DNA from: Coriolopsis trogii
Lineage: Eukaryota > Basidiomycota > Agaricomycetes > Polyporales > Polyporaceae
DNA: 64,000 bases
Direction of reading: 5' to 3'
Assembly: GCA_020543525.1 (NCBI GenBank)
Contig: JAHYIO010000036.1
Coordinates: forward strand, 1,240,001-1,304,000
The position numbers and the translations under genes were made by a program. Shown piece after piece: positions 25,075 through 35,416 of the stretch; position 1 is the first letter of the stretch; every line of letters begins with the position of its first letter. The notes under the pieces were generated by a model. The model searched no databases. It had not been told where the DNA came from and saw nothing but the letters and a program-made list of their open reading frames with translations.

Positions 25075-25375
25075 TATGTCGTGGATCGATATGCACATTT
25101 GTACTACATCCCTCGGATCCAAAGTCTCTTAGAATTTGAACTACTCTGTTCCAATCACTTCAGACACGGAATAATCCACTCGATAAAGCATTTGGCTATT
25201 TATGTCATGAATATGTCCATGGTCACATTAAGCAGTGTGAAGGTATATATCTCAACACGAAGTCTCCAAAACAGGTAGTTGAAGGCGGGTATCCTGCAAA
25301 TCGTACACTGTGTTCCGGGGCTCGTGTCCAAACAGACGAGACGCTTTCCTCGGAGCGAAAGTCAAACTTCCAACT
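25075..25375. other. Convergent 3' gap, nothing seen
   Basis: AT-richer spacer between two convergent genes; no open gene or repeat noted. Confidence 0.5.
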
Positions 25376-26372
25376 TCACGTCAACTTACTTCCCTCCCCA
25401 CTGGCCCCAGTGCGCGGCACGTCCTCAACGAACCGCCCTCTCTCAGGCGAGGGCATTGCCGGAGCCCCAGAAGCCGTCGCGCCTGTCTCCGCCTTGGCCT
25501 TCTTGCTGCCCTTGCTGCCCCTCCTAAACCACGAACTCGCGCCCGTCCCGCTCCGCTCAGCCTTCTTCGCCGTCTGCGTCCCAGGCACGACTTCGTCGGG
25601 CGCGCGCCCCGCCCCGGGCCGCACAAGCTGCGGATCCTCCACGCGATGCTGCTCCGCCTTGAGGAACTCCTCGCCGCGGATGCGGAGGAACTCCTCGAGC
25701 AGTGCGGCGTTGCGCGAGTTGGCCTTGTACATCGCGAGGATGACGTCGCCCGCGAAGGGGATGAAGCCGACCACGGCCGAGACGGCGTTGTTCAAGAGCA
25801 TCTGCCTCAGCAGCCACCCAGGGATCCTGCCATACAACGAGAGGAACGGTCAGGCTCCAGGAGCGCGAAGAGTGGAGGAGGTGTGAAGGGGGGACACGTA
25901 CTCTGCTTGCTTGGCCTTACGGACGACGAGGACGTAGTTCAGAATGGCGTCCGCCGCATCTCCGGCACCCGGTATGATTCCTAGCCATGCATCGTTCGGG
26001 TATAGCTCCACAAGAACGTCACAGGACGGCAGGACGCACCTATCACAAAAGTCCACCCAAAGCGCAGGCCACAGAGGTGGAAACCCTTGTCGAGGTAATG
26101 CGCCCGCCGCTGCACCGACCTCAGGATCTTCGCGTCGCGCTTGGACAGACCTGGAGGCGTCTCTCGCTGGAAGAAACAGAACACGTATGGTTCAGCATAT
26201 GATTGGAAGGAGGCTCGGCTCAGTTATGCCATGAAGAGCTGGAACGTACCTTACGCCTCCGCTCCCGGCCTTTTTTGTCGACATATGTCTCGTATAGCGG
26301 GTCCTTTGGCTCATAGTCTTTCAGGTTGCGCTCGAAGAGCTTCCTGCCTGCGAGAGTGAGGAAGTCTGGCAT
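25376..26372 (-). CDS. DUF4112 membrane-associated protein
   Basis: The start is MPDFLTLAGRKLFERNLKDY at 26372. After an intron comes RRAHYLDKGFHLCGLRFGWT, then GIIPGAGDAADAILNYVLVV, and after a further intron IPGWLLRQMLLNNAVSAVVG and FIPFAGDVILAMYKANSRN. The paired hydrophobic Gly-Asp-Ala/Val-Ile hairpins after an HLCG-type helix are the signature of DUF4112, a small fungal and bacterial family of unknown function. The last 100 residues are a charged, Ala/Gly/Lys-rich tail ending at 25376. Four exons, with introns near 26250-26190, 26050-25990 and 25900-25830. The function is unknown; it is probably a membrane-inserted protein. Confidence 0.82.
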
Positions 26373-26782
26373 GGCGGGGAGGACCAGCGGTCAAAGAGGC
26401 TTAAGGTGCAAAAAGGTGGGGACGGGAGGAGCGAACGTGAGGCTTTTGTGCAGCAGGCCTCAGAGGCGCGTCGAGCCACCACCCACAGCCCACAGGAGAT
26501 AGGTGATGACGTCAGAGCATAGGTGTAGCCCTGGAATAAACTAAGAGCACGACGATAAATCGGGTTAATAACGCGTGTATTTGCTGGTTATGAGGCCGCA
26601 AACCTATAAATACACAGCCACCGCCGACCAGAACTTACAACATAAACAACATAACTAATGCCACGATAAATACTCCCGGAACACTTATGCCCCGAACACA
26701 ACTCGAACACGAATCGTACCTTACAGCTATTCGAAAAAACCATCGTCGTGCCGAGCGTATAGACCCAGGTGTAAAACAGTGC
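26373..26782. other. Intergenic, no gene seen
   Basis: Contains the promoter of the DUF4112 gene and the 3' flank of the AT-hook gene; AT-rich from 26500 to 26660. Confidence 0.5.
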
Positions 26783-28748
26783 TCAAGGCCACGCATCCGC
26801 ACACGTCCTGTCCGGACGCTTGCTATTCCGCCCTTTGCAATCCAGCTTCCCGCAGTCCTGGCACGGGTTGTTGCAGAACGCGCGCCCGCCCTTGCCCTTG
26901 CACTCATTCGAGCCGCACTTGCAGCAGTGCCGTACCCGTTTGTGCAGCGGCTCGGACATGCCCGGCTCCGGTGTCCCATCCACAATCGCGAACGTCCGCT
27001 TCAGCGACGCTGGAGGCTGCTCGGGGGGCTGATTCCAATACGGATAAGGGTACGGGTACGCCTGGTACGGCGCCTGAGGTGGGGGTGCATAGGCATACTG
27101 GGGTGGGGGCGGAGGAGCAGGTTGTGCTTGGGCCTGAGCGTGGGAGGGAGGGTGGGCTTGCGAGGCGCTGTCTTGTGCGTTGCTGGGCCCCGCCTGGTCT
27201 TGCATTTGTTGTGCACCATTGGCGTCGGGCACACCGCTATTGGCATTCCACGCCTCCTGGTACTCCTCGTTAGACTTCTGTGGGTGCGAGTTTACATGAG
27301 CATGGCACGGAACACTCAACGCGAGCTACTCACATCCTTGCCAAGGTCGCCCTCGACCTGCTGCACGTCATGAGACTCTTCCTCTTCCTCTTCTTCGCCT
27401 TGCCCTCCCTCTTCTTCCTCTTCCTCCTCATGCTTATACGTGACAGAATCGAAGTCCGGCGTCCCGAGCTGAATCGCGCGAATAATGTCGAGGATCGCCT
27501 CCTTCCGAAGCCCAGCACGCAAGCTGGCACGGACCATGTTCCACAGCGCCGTCGAAACTCCCATTCCGTGCCAGTTCCATATATCCCCTCCGCACCCGAG
27601 GTCAGGAGAGCCCTGCAGGAGCAGAGCAGGGAACTCATCCTTGAGCTTGATAGGAAGAGAGCGGAGGATGGATGCGTCCGTGCTCGCAAACTTGCGTCCC
27701 TGAGGCCCCACCGCGGGAAGGCACACCGCGCTCATGCATACATACTCGCAGCCAATCACGAAGAACGGCTTGCCGAGATCGTATACCTTGATAGGACCGG
27801 AGCTGATGCGGCCGCGGTTGACCAACGGGTGAGAGCAGACCGGACACGATATGCCGTTGAAGACGAGCGGCTGTGGATCCCAGTACAGGAACCGGTGCTC
27901 CGAGGGCGTGCGGGCAGTCGACGCCGACGCGGTGAGAGAGAAATACACGGGCGAGGACGGCAACCAGAATGTTTTGAGGATGGAGTACAGAGAGGGGATC
28001 GAAGGCGCGTTCTTGCTGTTGGGAGCGAGGGAGACAAGGTGGGACTTGAATGCTTCTTCGACGCTGGGGCCCGCACCTGACACGGGGTTGGGAGCATCAA
28101 GCGCGGCCACGAGGGCGTGGAGGAACCTGTCTGGCCTAGTTCTCGACATCTCTCCCCAGTCGTCCGCGTCGAGACTTGGATCGATGGGGAACACTGGCGG
28201 CCGTCCTCGCACGCCCATCGGCGGGGCAGACACCGAACCCCACGCGGGCTCTGGGAACGGAGTCTGCATAACAGAGCAGACTTCAGGATATGTCTGAGGA
28301 ACATTTGGCATGGCACACGTACACTGTAGGGATATGCACCAGGCGCACCACCTGGATGCCCACTCGCATACGTGCCAGGGGGACGTTTGCGGGGCCGACT
28401 AGGCCGTCTGGGACCGACCGAGCCCGCAGGGAGACCGTCTTTGCGCGGACGACCGACGGGGCGTTTGATTTTGGGCGGAGCGTTGGGGTCAACTGGCTTC
28501 TTGCCGCTGCCCTTGGGCCGTCCAGGCCTGCGTTTGACAGGCTGCTCGGGGTTCGCGCCGTCGACGGCGGGTTGTTGAACAGGAGGGGGCATGGGCATGG
28601 GCATACCTGGGTGGTTCTGCAGCTCCGACTGGTTCGCTATATGCTGCGGGTGTTGGGGGTGCGCGTGCTGCTGTTCCGGGGAGCCTTGACTGCCCATGGG
28701 CTGCGACGCCAGTGTGCTGGTCAGGCTATGCATCGGGGGCTCGGCCAT
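26783..28748 (-). CDS. AT-hook protein with DUF6729-like domain and Cys-rich zinc-binding C-terminus
   Basis: Three exons, about 600 residues. The N-terminus is Gln/His/Pro-rich. Two AT-hooks (KRRPGRPKGSGKK and KIKRPVGRPRKDG) predict binding to the minor groove of AT-rich DNA. The central domain matches the DUF6729 layout: FWLPSSPVYFSLTASASTA, HRFLYWDPQPLVFNGISCPV with a CPVC pair, then VYDLGKPFFVIGCEYVC. A poly-Glu run and Pro/Tyr-rich linker follow. The last 50 residues hold about ten cysteines (HCCKCGSNECKGKGG, FCNNPCQDCGKLDC), likely a zinc-binding module. The first intron (59 bases, after GAYPYS) resumes at TPFPEPAWG; the second follows GDLGKD. DUF6729 is often seen in fungal element-linked proteins, so a transposon-derived host protein is possible. 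That origin is inference. Confidence 0.78.
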
Positions 28749-31435
28749 TGCGCGGTGGGGATTGCAGACTGCACAACATCGTCAGCATTGCACCAAGGTC
28801 GTCTCGCGAAAGAGAGGTGGAGCGCGCTGTTGGTGGTCAGAAAGGCAGTTTTGTGAATTTAGCTCACCGAACCGAGGCTATCTGGACTGGAGGGGACTTT
28901 GCAGGCGAATTTGGGGGTAAAATATCGAGGGAAGGCGTTGATGGAGGGATGGATTGGATAGCCCTCCTTTCGTAAGGTCAGCGTATTTGTAAGGTAATCA
29001 ATTTGCCTTCCGGGCAGATCCGGGATGCGCCTCTTATCGCTCAATATTCTAGGCGCCCCGCGATATCAGTTTGACTTCCAGCAGCTAGTGACGGTAGTAA
29101 GTCTGACCAGAGCGATGTCGATGGGAGTACACGAAAAGGTAAGTGATGGATCATAACATTTGTCTGGCTTACTTGGGTATCATGTCCGGTGCATATCAGC
29201 AATTCGTGGACTAAACGTACCTACCTTTCATCCCAGGTCGCGACATGCACAATCTGCCAGATGAATGTCTGGACACACCGTCTTTCTGAGACACTCACGG
29301 CAGGAGCTGGTGACTTGAGCGAAGCCAAGCAGAGAGCAACATCGGAGTCAACGAAACAGATCATTAACAAGTTGCATGAGGTTCCTGACGTGCACCCAGG
29401 GCACGGACCAAACTTGGATGGAACCCACCCTGGTCTCCACTCACGTCTTCTTTCTACCCTTCTTGTCCAACGCCCGCTCAATCTCCCCCATAGCAACTCC
29501 TGCTGTCTACGCCAACTCTCTTACCCTATCGTCCAGTCCTTCCGTACATCTCGCAAACCCACCTCTCCTTCCAAAATTCCCTCTCTTGATTCCATCCACC
29601 CTTGCCTCCCCACAACGCTGTTCTCTCTCCCAACGTGGTCGCGCAGCCCCGGTCTCCCGGCTTTTGCTCAAGCAGAGGGTCCACTGGGTGTATCTCCCTC
29701 GGTAAGAGGATCAAGTACCATGCCACGGCGGTGAGATGGGGGGTCTGTGTCGCACTCGGTGGGTTTGACGGACGGGCCTGGATCCAGCGTCTCAGCAACG
29801 TGCGACAGGTCTACGTAGTGCGCTGGTATGAAATGAAGGAGTGCTGCGGTAAGGGCGTGGAGGTTCGGTCACCTTCGGGCGTCCTCATCGTGCCAGGTAA
29901 CGTCTGAATCTTGGGGCCTTTGGGCGCAGAACGCTATGCGAGGGAGTGAGGTGATGAGATGCACCTTCCTGTGTGTTTGTTCGCTGAACTCAGGCCAGCA
30001 AACTCGCATACTATGGACTGATCACTAAAAGAGAAGTAGACCGCTATGTTGTGTACTGCCGCCCCATTCGACGGTGGGATGGAGATGTCACCCGTACCAG
30101 TGCGGCGGGCGGGTCGCCCGCGGCGGCAGGTAAGTCGAAGAGGCGACCCGTACGTAGGCGACTACGTCAATACCTGACGTCCTGACGTCGACGGTATCGC
30201 GTACCTTTGCGTACCCATTGGCATGGATGCCGGACGTTGTGGCTACGCGGCGGTGTTGGCGAACGCGTCGAAACACGAACGTCATGGGACTTTGCAACTG
30301 TTCCCTAGGCGTGGTATAAACTTCCGGTCGGAAAGCTAAGGCACGGATGCAGAAGGGCGTCACATGGCTAGCGTACTCACTACTATACTCACTATCATGC
30401 AAGTCCTGCAAGTCTCTCCAGTTCACTTCCGGAGAGCGCTTCCGATCTTCGATCCGAGTTGAGTTTGTCAAGGGTCTCGAGTATCGCCTCTACGAGCTTG
30501 ACGTAGGCTCCCTCGCATCGGCATCGTATTGCGCGAGCGTCAGGAGTTCGCTGCAGATAACTTACGGTCGGGGGTGCTGCTATTCCAATGTAGAGGGCGC
30601 TCTAGATCTGTCGTTGTGATTGCCTCGGCGTCGCCGTCCTCGAAGTCTCGAGCTCCGGCGAGGTATGCGGAAACAATGTCGATCTCATCGGGATCGTAGC
30701 GGGGGTTGTTGCGTGCGTTGAAAAGCCATGTGGCGCAGGCTAAAGCTGCACTCGACTCTCGAGTGCACGAGTCAAGATCTGGCTTTCTGCAACAACAGTC
30801 TCATCGAAAGTCCGCCGCACAGCCACTACTGGCGCATTCCGAGCGCGGCCGCTCTTCCCGCCTGCCAAGGGAATAGAAGATACACGGTTTAGTACAGAGG
30901 TCAGTGCATATGGCGGTCGACGTGCCGTGGATGGGCCAAGGAGCTTGCCTTCCGCCGGCGGCTAACACGCAAGTTGCGGTTGCCGTTGGCCGCCTCGGGG
31001 TCGCATCATGGAAGCTCGGCGGGTGCCTGCCAGTACGCGAATTGCGGCGGGTCTGAGACCGAGCGGGAGGACGAGACGAGGCCTGAACGAGTAGTGTGGT
31101 GGCCATATCGAACCACAAGCCATAAACGGGCGTGACGTGGGACAGAGGTAACCATGGCCGGCGATGGTTCTTTTCGAATGCAGTTCGCAGCATGCCTCAT
31201 GTCGTCACTACTCGTCGCTAATCGAAGCCTGCGATACACTACGATTGCCGCATCCGGCAGTTCGGCACGCCATGCAATTTACGAGACAAGGGCGCGCAAT
31301 ATATGATCCTCTTCCTCACACCATCTCCTCCTCCCTTTCGTTCGACTTTCCTCGCCGCCCCCGCCCCGTCCCGTCCCCTGCCCTACGCGGGCTCTGCCAC
31401 TCTTTATCCCCGCCACTCATTCCATCGAGGCCGAC
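28749..31435. other. Gene-poor stretch of 2.7 kb
   Basis: I find no exon chain on either strand. Open frames at 29189-29734 and 29602-29907 (plus) and 30088-30471 (minus) lack codon bias and motifs. The right end carries the LPMO promoter: a TATATG element at about 31300 and a C/T-rich leader from 31305 to 31435. Confidence 0.5.
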
Positions 31436-33047
31436 ATGATCTCCGCCGTGCCCGTCTTCCTCTCCCTCGCAGGACTCCTGTCCACCGCGTCCGCCCATGC
31501 TGGTACGATTGAGTTTTTGATCTTGTCGCCTCGTCTTGTTCATCACCTGCCTAGCCCTCTGGCACCCGTCCATGTATGGCTTCAATGTCACGGACAACAC
31601 CTTCGACTATGACAACCGACCGGTTGTCCCCTTGTACGGCATGACTTTCGACCAGTGGTGGTTGGTACGTGTTTTCCCCAGTCTATCATGCCCTTCTCCC
31701 TCACTCCCTTCTCCAGCATGGCCACATCAACTACCCTCCCAAGGACGGAGACTTCCTCGAACTTCCCGCCGGTGGCAAGATCGACACTGAGATTTCCTGC
31801 GACAAGGGTTCAACTAGCTACTACGCGTCTTCTCCGGGGTGAGTCTATCCCCGCCTCATACACGCCCACCAATCCAACACCAACCGTCAGTGGTAATGCC
31901 GGTTTTGGAACGGACCGCCCGTGCTCCGGTCCTACGTCCGGGTACCATACCACCGGTATCGACGACGTGAAGGGCTGCGGTCTTGCTATCGCCTACCAGC
32001 CCGATGTCCATGCCCTCAAGCCAGAGGATTTCGTCATGTTTTCGATCAACCAGACTTGTGTGTGGAACCTTCATACCGAGTTCGAGGTTCCCCAGCTGCC
32101 CGCCTGCCCGGAGGGCGGATGCCACTGTGCTTACTTCTGGATTCACTCCGTACGTCTGCTAATTCATCGAGTGTGGCGAGGAAGCTCACGCAATGCCCTG
32201 CTCTGTACAGGTCGACAGCGGCTCCCAGCAGAGTAAGCTGTCTCATACATGCTGCACGGAGTCTTCATTGAGCACCCGACACAGTTTACATGAATGCCTA
32301 CAAGTGCAAAGTCACTGGTAATGTCGGTACCCAGCCTCTCGGCAAGCCTATGGTTCCGCGCCGGTAAGTTCACCCATCGTGTCTTCAGTATGGTCTCTAA
32401 TCTCTCGGCATAGCTGCGGTGATGACAAGGAACTTGGTCGCCCTGCTGTCCCTGGCAACTGCACTATCGGTGCAAAGTCGCCCATGTACTGGTACCAGAA
32501 GGAGGGCAACAACGTGAGTGAGATTCCCCCTGATAAGCTGTTCCGTTGGTCACACTCCTGTTTAGATGTGGGAGGACCAGTACACGCCTCCTTACTACAA
32601 CGACCTCTACGGCTTCCATGACGGCGCGCAGAATGACATCTTCCATGATGGTGTCATCGCTTCCCTTGCAAGTTTCACTGTCGGGGCCTCTGCGACTTCG
32701 CACATCAACCCTCCTCCTTCCACTAGTGCCGCACAGGTCACTACCCATGCAGCACCGCCTACCTCTGCACCTGAACCTGCCACTAGCTCGGCCGCTGAAC
32801 CCGCCACTAGCTCGGCCGCTGAACCCGCCGCAACCTCTGCTCCCGAACCCGCTACTACCTCAACCCCGGAGAGCTCCCCGACGTCAGAGGCCGCGCCCAG
32901 CTCCTCCGCCTCGTCAGCGCAGTGGTATGTGCTCGCTGTACTCGCATATAGATTGACGTCTGACTGTCTTCCAGCCGTCGCAAGACTCACGAGAAGCGTA
33001 ACGAGAAGCGCCACCACGCACGCCACCTGACCGGTCTTCATCACTAA
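31436..33047 (+). CDS. AA14-family lytic polysaccharide monooxygenase, secreted
   Basis: Copper enzyme expected to cleave recalcitrant plant polysaccharide oxidatively; the first described AA14 enzymes were reported on xylan-coated cellulose. Residues 1-20 are a signal peptide ([20 protein letters not shown]) whose cleavage exposes the copper-binding His of [14 protein letters not shown]. Family landmarks follow: [79 protein letters not shown] and [17 protein letters not shown]. Nine exons (31436-31502, 31555-31664, 31717-31838, 31891-32149, 32211-32232, 32285-32363, 32414-32513, 32566-32924, 32975-33047) sum to 1191 bases, 396 residues. After the catalytic module comes a Ser/Thr/Ala/Pro/Glu linker with 24-base repeats, then a basic tail [18 protein letters not shown] in place of a carbohydrate-binding module. 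Confidence 0.9.
32773..32844 (+). repeat. 24-base coding tandem repeat in the LPMO linker
   Basis: Two near-identical 24-base units encode EPATSSAA twice, with a diverged third unit (EPAATSAP). They lengthen the probably O-glycosylated linker. Confidence 0.75.
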
Positions 33048-34711
33048 ACGCCCTCCGCTCAAATGTAGCATAAACCGATACCCGCATTCTTGGGACCGGC
33101 AGGCTTGACGTGTTGTCGGTATACACTCTTCTTCTTCTCGTACAGCGTTTTTTCTTCTTGCATCCATGCTGGGCGTACCCTTGTACAGACCAGTGCGCGC
33201 CTTGTGGAACGACGCGACCGGCTGCGCGTCGTTGGCGACCAGTGTCAATGTCGACCGCTAGACCTGCTGTTGTGTCTTTGAGCCACTGCAGTTCGCCAGC
33301 TGAGATACTCGGTTGCCCTGCGTACTACTTATCTGCTTTCCGTCGCTCTATTCCGTCGTCTTAACTCTACCTGTCAATGTGAAACTGTTGCGCTGCGCCT
33401 GTGACGTGCCGCGCTGGCCGTTGTTGTCTCCGAATACAGATTGACCCTGTTTCCAACTCACGAGCGGAGGATATGCTGCAACAAACGACCCCGGTCTTTA
33501 TCGCGAGGGTAGGAGACACCAATCGTACGTCGATGTGCCCTGTGTACAATCGCTGAATATGATGCTCTCTTGCGACTGACATTCAAAATACTCGATCTCC
33601 TGAGCGTTTGGACGTTGGCATCCTCCAGGGCCAATCATTGTCGGTCGGGACCCGCTCGAGGACTTCAGAATGCTATCTATGACATTGGGATGAGCTGAGT
33701 ATGCCTCTGCTACCACCCTCTAAAGGTCCTGCACTCTGACATACCCACTTCCCAGGCGCGACTGACCTCCTATGACACGCACGCGAAGAACGTTTACTGT
33801 GACCCTACGGTACGCTCGGTCGCTCACGTCAAGCCAAGCACCAAGGGTCTCATTCTTGGATGAGCCGCTATCATGCGAATGTGTGGTCACTGCTAGTTCG
33901 GTGCTGATAGCAGTTTCGACGGTCTGGGACCACTGGGTGTATTGGCTTCCCCGTTGGTGGGCAGACACGCCCCGCCGACAAGGCCAAGCAGCTCGCAACC
34001 GAGGAGAGTGAGTGCCGGGCGTAGTCATGTCCTTCCGCGGCGCAGCACCCTACATACTCTGCCGCAACCAGAGGAAGGAGATAACCCTCGAGCGGTCTCA
34101 TTCGGATGAACGACCGATGCTCCGCCCAAACGCAAGAACCTGTCTGCACGCTCCTACTGACTTTTTGCGTCACCCCAACGTCACCCACTGCGGCGGCGTC
34201 GGCACCCTGAGGCGAATCGAGACGCTCTCTATATACGCAGCGCTCATGGGCCCCATCGCAGGTGGCGAACGGTCTCGCTGCCCGCCAATCTGGAACCGGC
34301 TTTCCTGCCTGAAACGCTGGAGTGAGGTGCAATCCCGAATGTGCCGCTGCGGCGTGCAGGGGTATTATAGTACAGACGACCAACAGTCGGGCATTGCAGA
34401 AGGTAGCGCTTTTGTTTCTACGTGTCCGATGTACGTACTGCACTGTTTCTTCTCAGGAACGTCAACAGCGCATGGTTCCCCCCCTGCATTCACTATACGC
34501 ATTGCGCCGCGCGTTTCTCCTGCGTTCCGAGAACTCTCTGAAACAGAATGTGACTTGAGCGGCACCAAAAAGCGGCGGCTATGTGTGACCAGTGTGCTGA
34601 TACCCTCCTGACAAGGTATAAGAAGCAAAAACTCTAAGAGTACTTACACGGAGTCCTCAGCCTGAGCACCTCGCCTCAACTCGAACCGTCTCAGCCTACC
34701 ACACGAACCCC
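33048..34711. other. Intergenic, about 1.7 kb, no gene seen
   Basis: A 199-codon plus-strand frame at 34012-34611 is open but Arg/Cys/Ser-heavy, without codon bias or signal peptide, and was not called. The right end has a TATA element for the next gene. Confidence 0.5.
34617..34624 (+). promoter_or_regulatory. TATA box of the small secreted protein gene
   Basis: TATAAGAA lies 88-95 bases before the ATG at 34712, followed by a CTCAACTCG/CCTACCACACG leader. Confidence 0.5.
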
Positions 34712-35049
34712 ATGCAGTTCAAGGTCCTCGCTCTCTTCGCCGCGCTCGCAGCCGTCGCAGCCGCGTCGCCGACCGAGCAGAAGCGCGACTGCGTACGTTT
34801 CTCGTGCCCTACCGCCTGCCTCCGGGCGGTGTTGTTCATGACCAGCGCACTGACCGTGGGGCGCTGTCTGCATGCAGCCCGTCACCGTGTTCTTCCCTAA
34901 CAAGTGCCCGGCGGGCCTCCTCGCTTGCAACGAGGCGGGCGCGATCATCCTGTGCTGCACGGTGGGTGCTCCGAGTCGGGCTAGGGATGCGCGGCGCGGC
35001 GGGAAGCCCGTAGCTGACTGACCGTCTTGCTTTGTAGAGCTGCACGTGA
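34712..35049 (+). CDS. Small secreted cysteine-rich protein, 58 residues
   Basis: Three exons: 34712-34792, 34878-34961 and 35038-35049 (177 bases with stop). The first encodes a clear signal peptide, MQFKVLALFAALAAVAAASP, then TEQKRDC with a KR pair that could be a Kex2-type site. The mature part, PVTVFFPNKCPAGLLACNEA followed by GAIILCCTSCT, has six cysteines with one CC pair within about 33 residues. This is too short and wrongly spaced for a hydrophobin. The final exon codes only three residues. All splice sites are GT-AG. The role is unknown; such proteins are secreted by wood-decay fungi as effectors, antimicrobials or surface peptides. Confidence 0.7.
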
Positions 35050-35416
35050 ACGTGAAGACCGCACGGACACCATGTACGTTGGGTTGCATACGTGCGCGGT
35101 CCCGGATGTATCGCAGCAGTGCTCGTCTAGAGTAGAAACAGATTGAAGTGTTGTATCCCCATCGAACGGGTGTTCGTGCCGAACCGGAAATGGTGTGCTC
35201 GGCTAAAGAAACCACCTGCGTTGCCCACGCTTTCTGCAGAAAGGGTTACATTTCAATGTAGTTGTCAAGATATTGATTGATGACGACATGAATGAACTAC
35301 AGAACGACCTTCTCTTGAAGGTCGCGCCAGGTGAGATTTATACTACACGAGGATCATCGCCGGATAGCATCCTCCAGGCATACCTTCAAGCACTGCATAG
35401 ATGAGCACAATGGTCT
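35050..35416. other. Convergent 3' gap, nothing seen
   Basis: 3' flanks of the secreted-protein gene (plus) and the permease gene (minus). Confidence 0.5.

Noticed and set aside
29189..29907. Overlapping plus-strand open frames
   Set aside because: C/T-rich DNA gives open frames by chance; no exon chain or conserved motif.
34012..34611. 199-codon plus-strand open frame
   Set aside because: Composition (Arg, Cys, Ser) and codon use look random; no signal peptide or domain.
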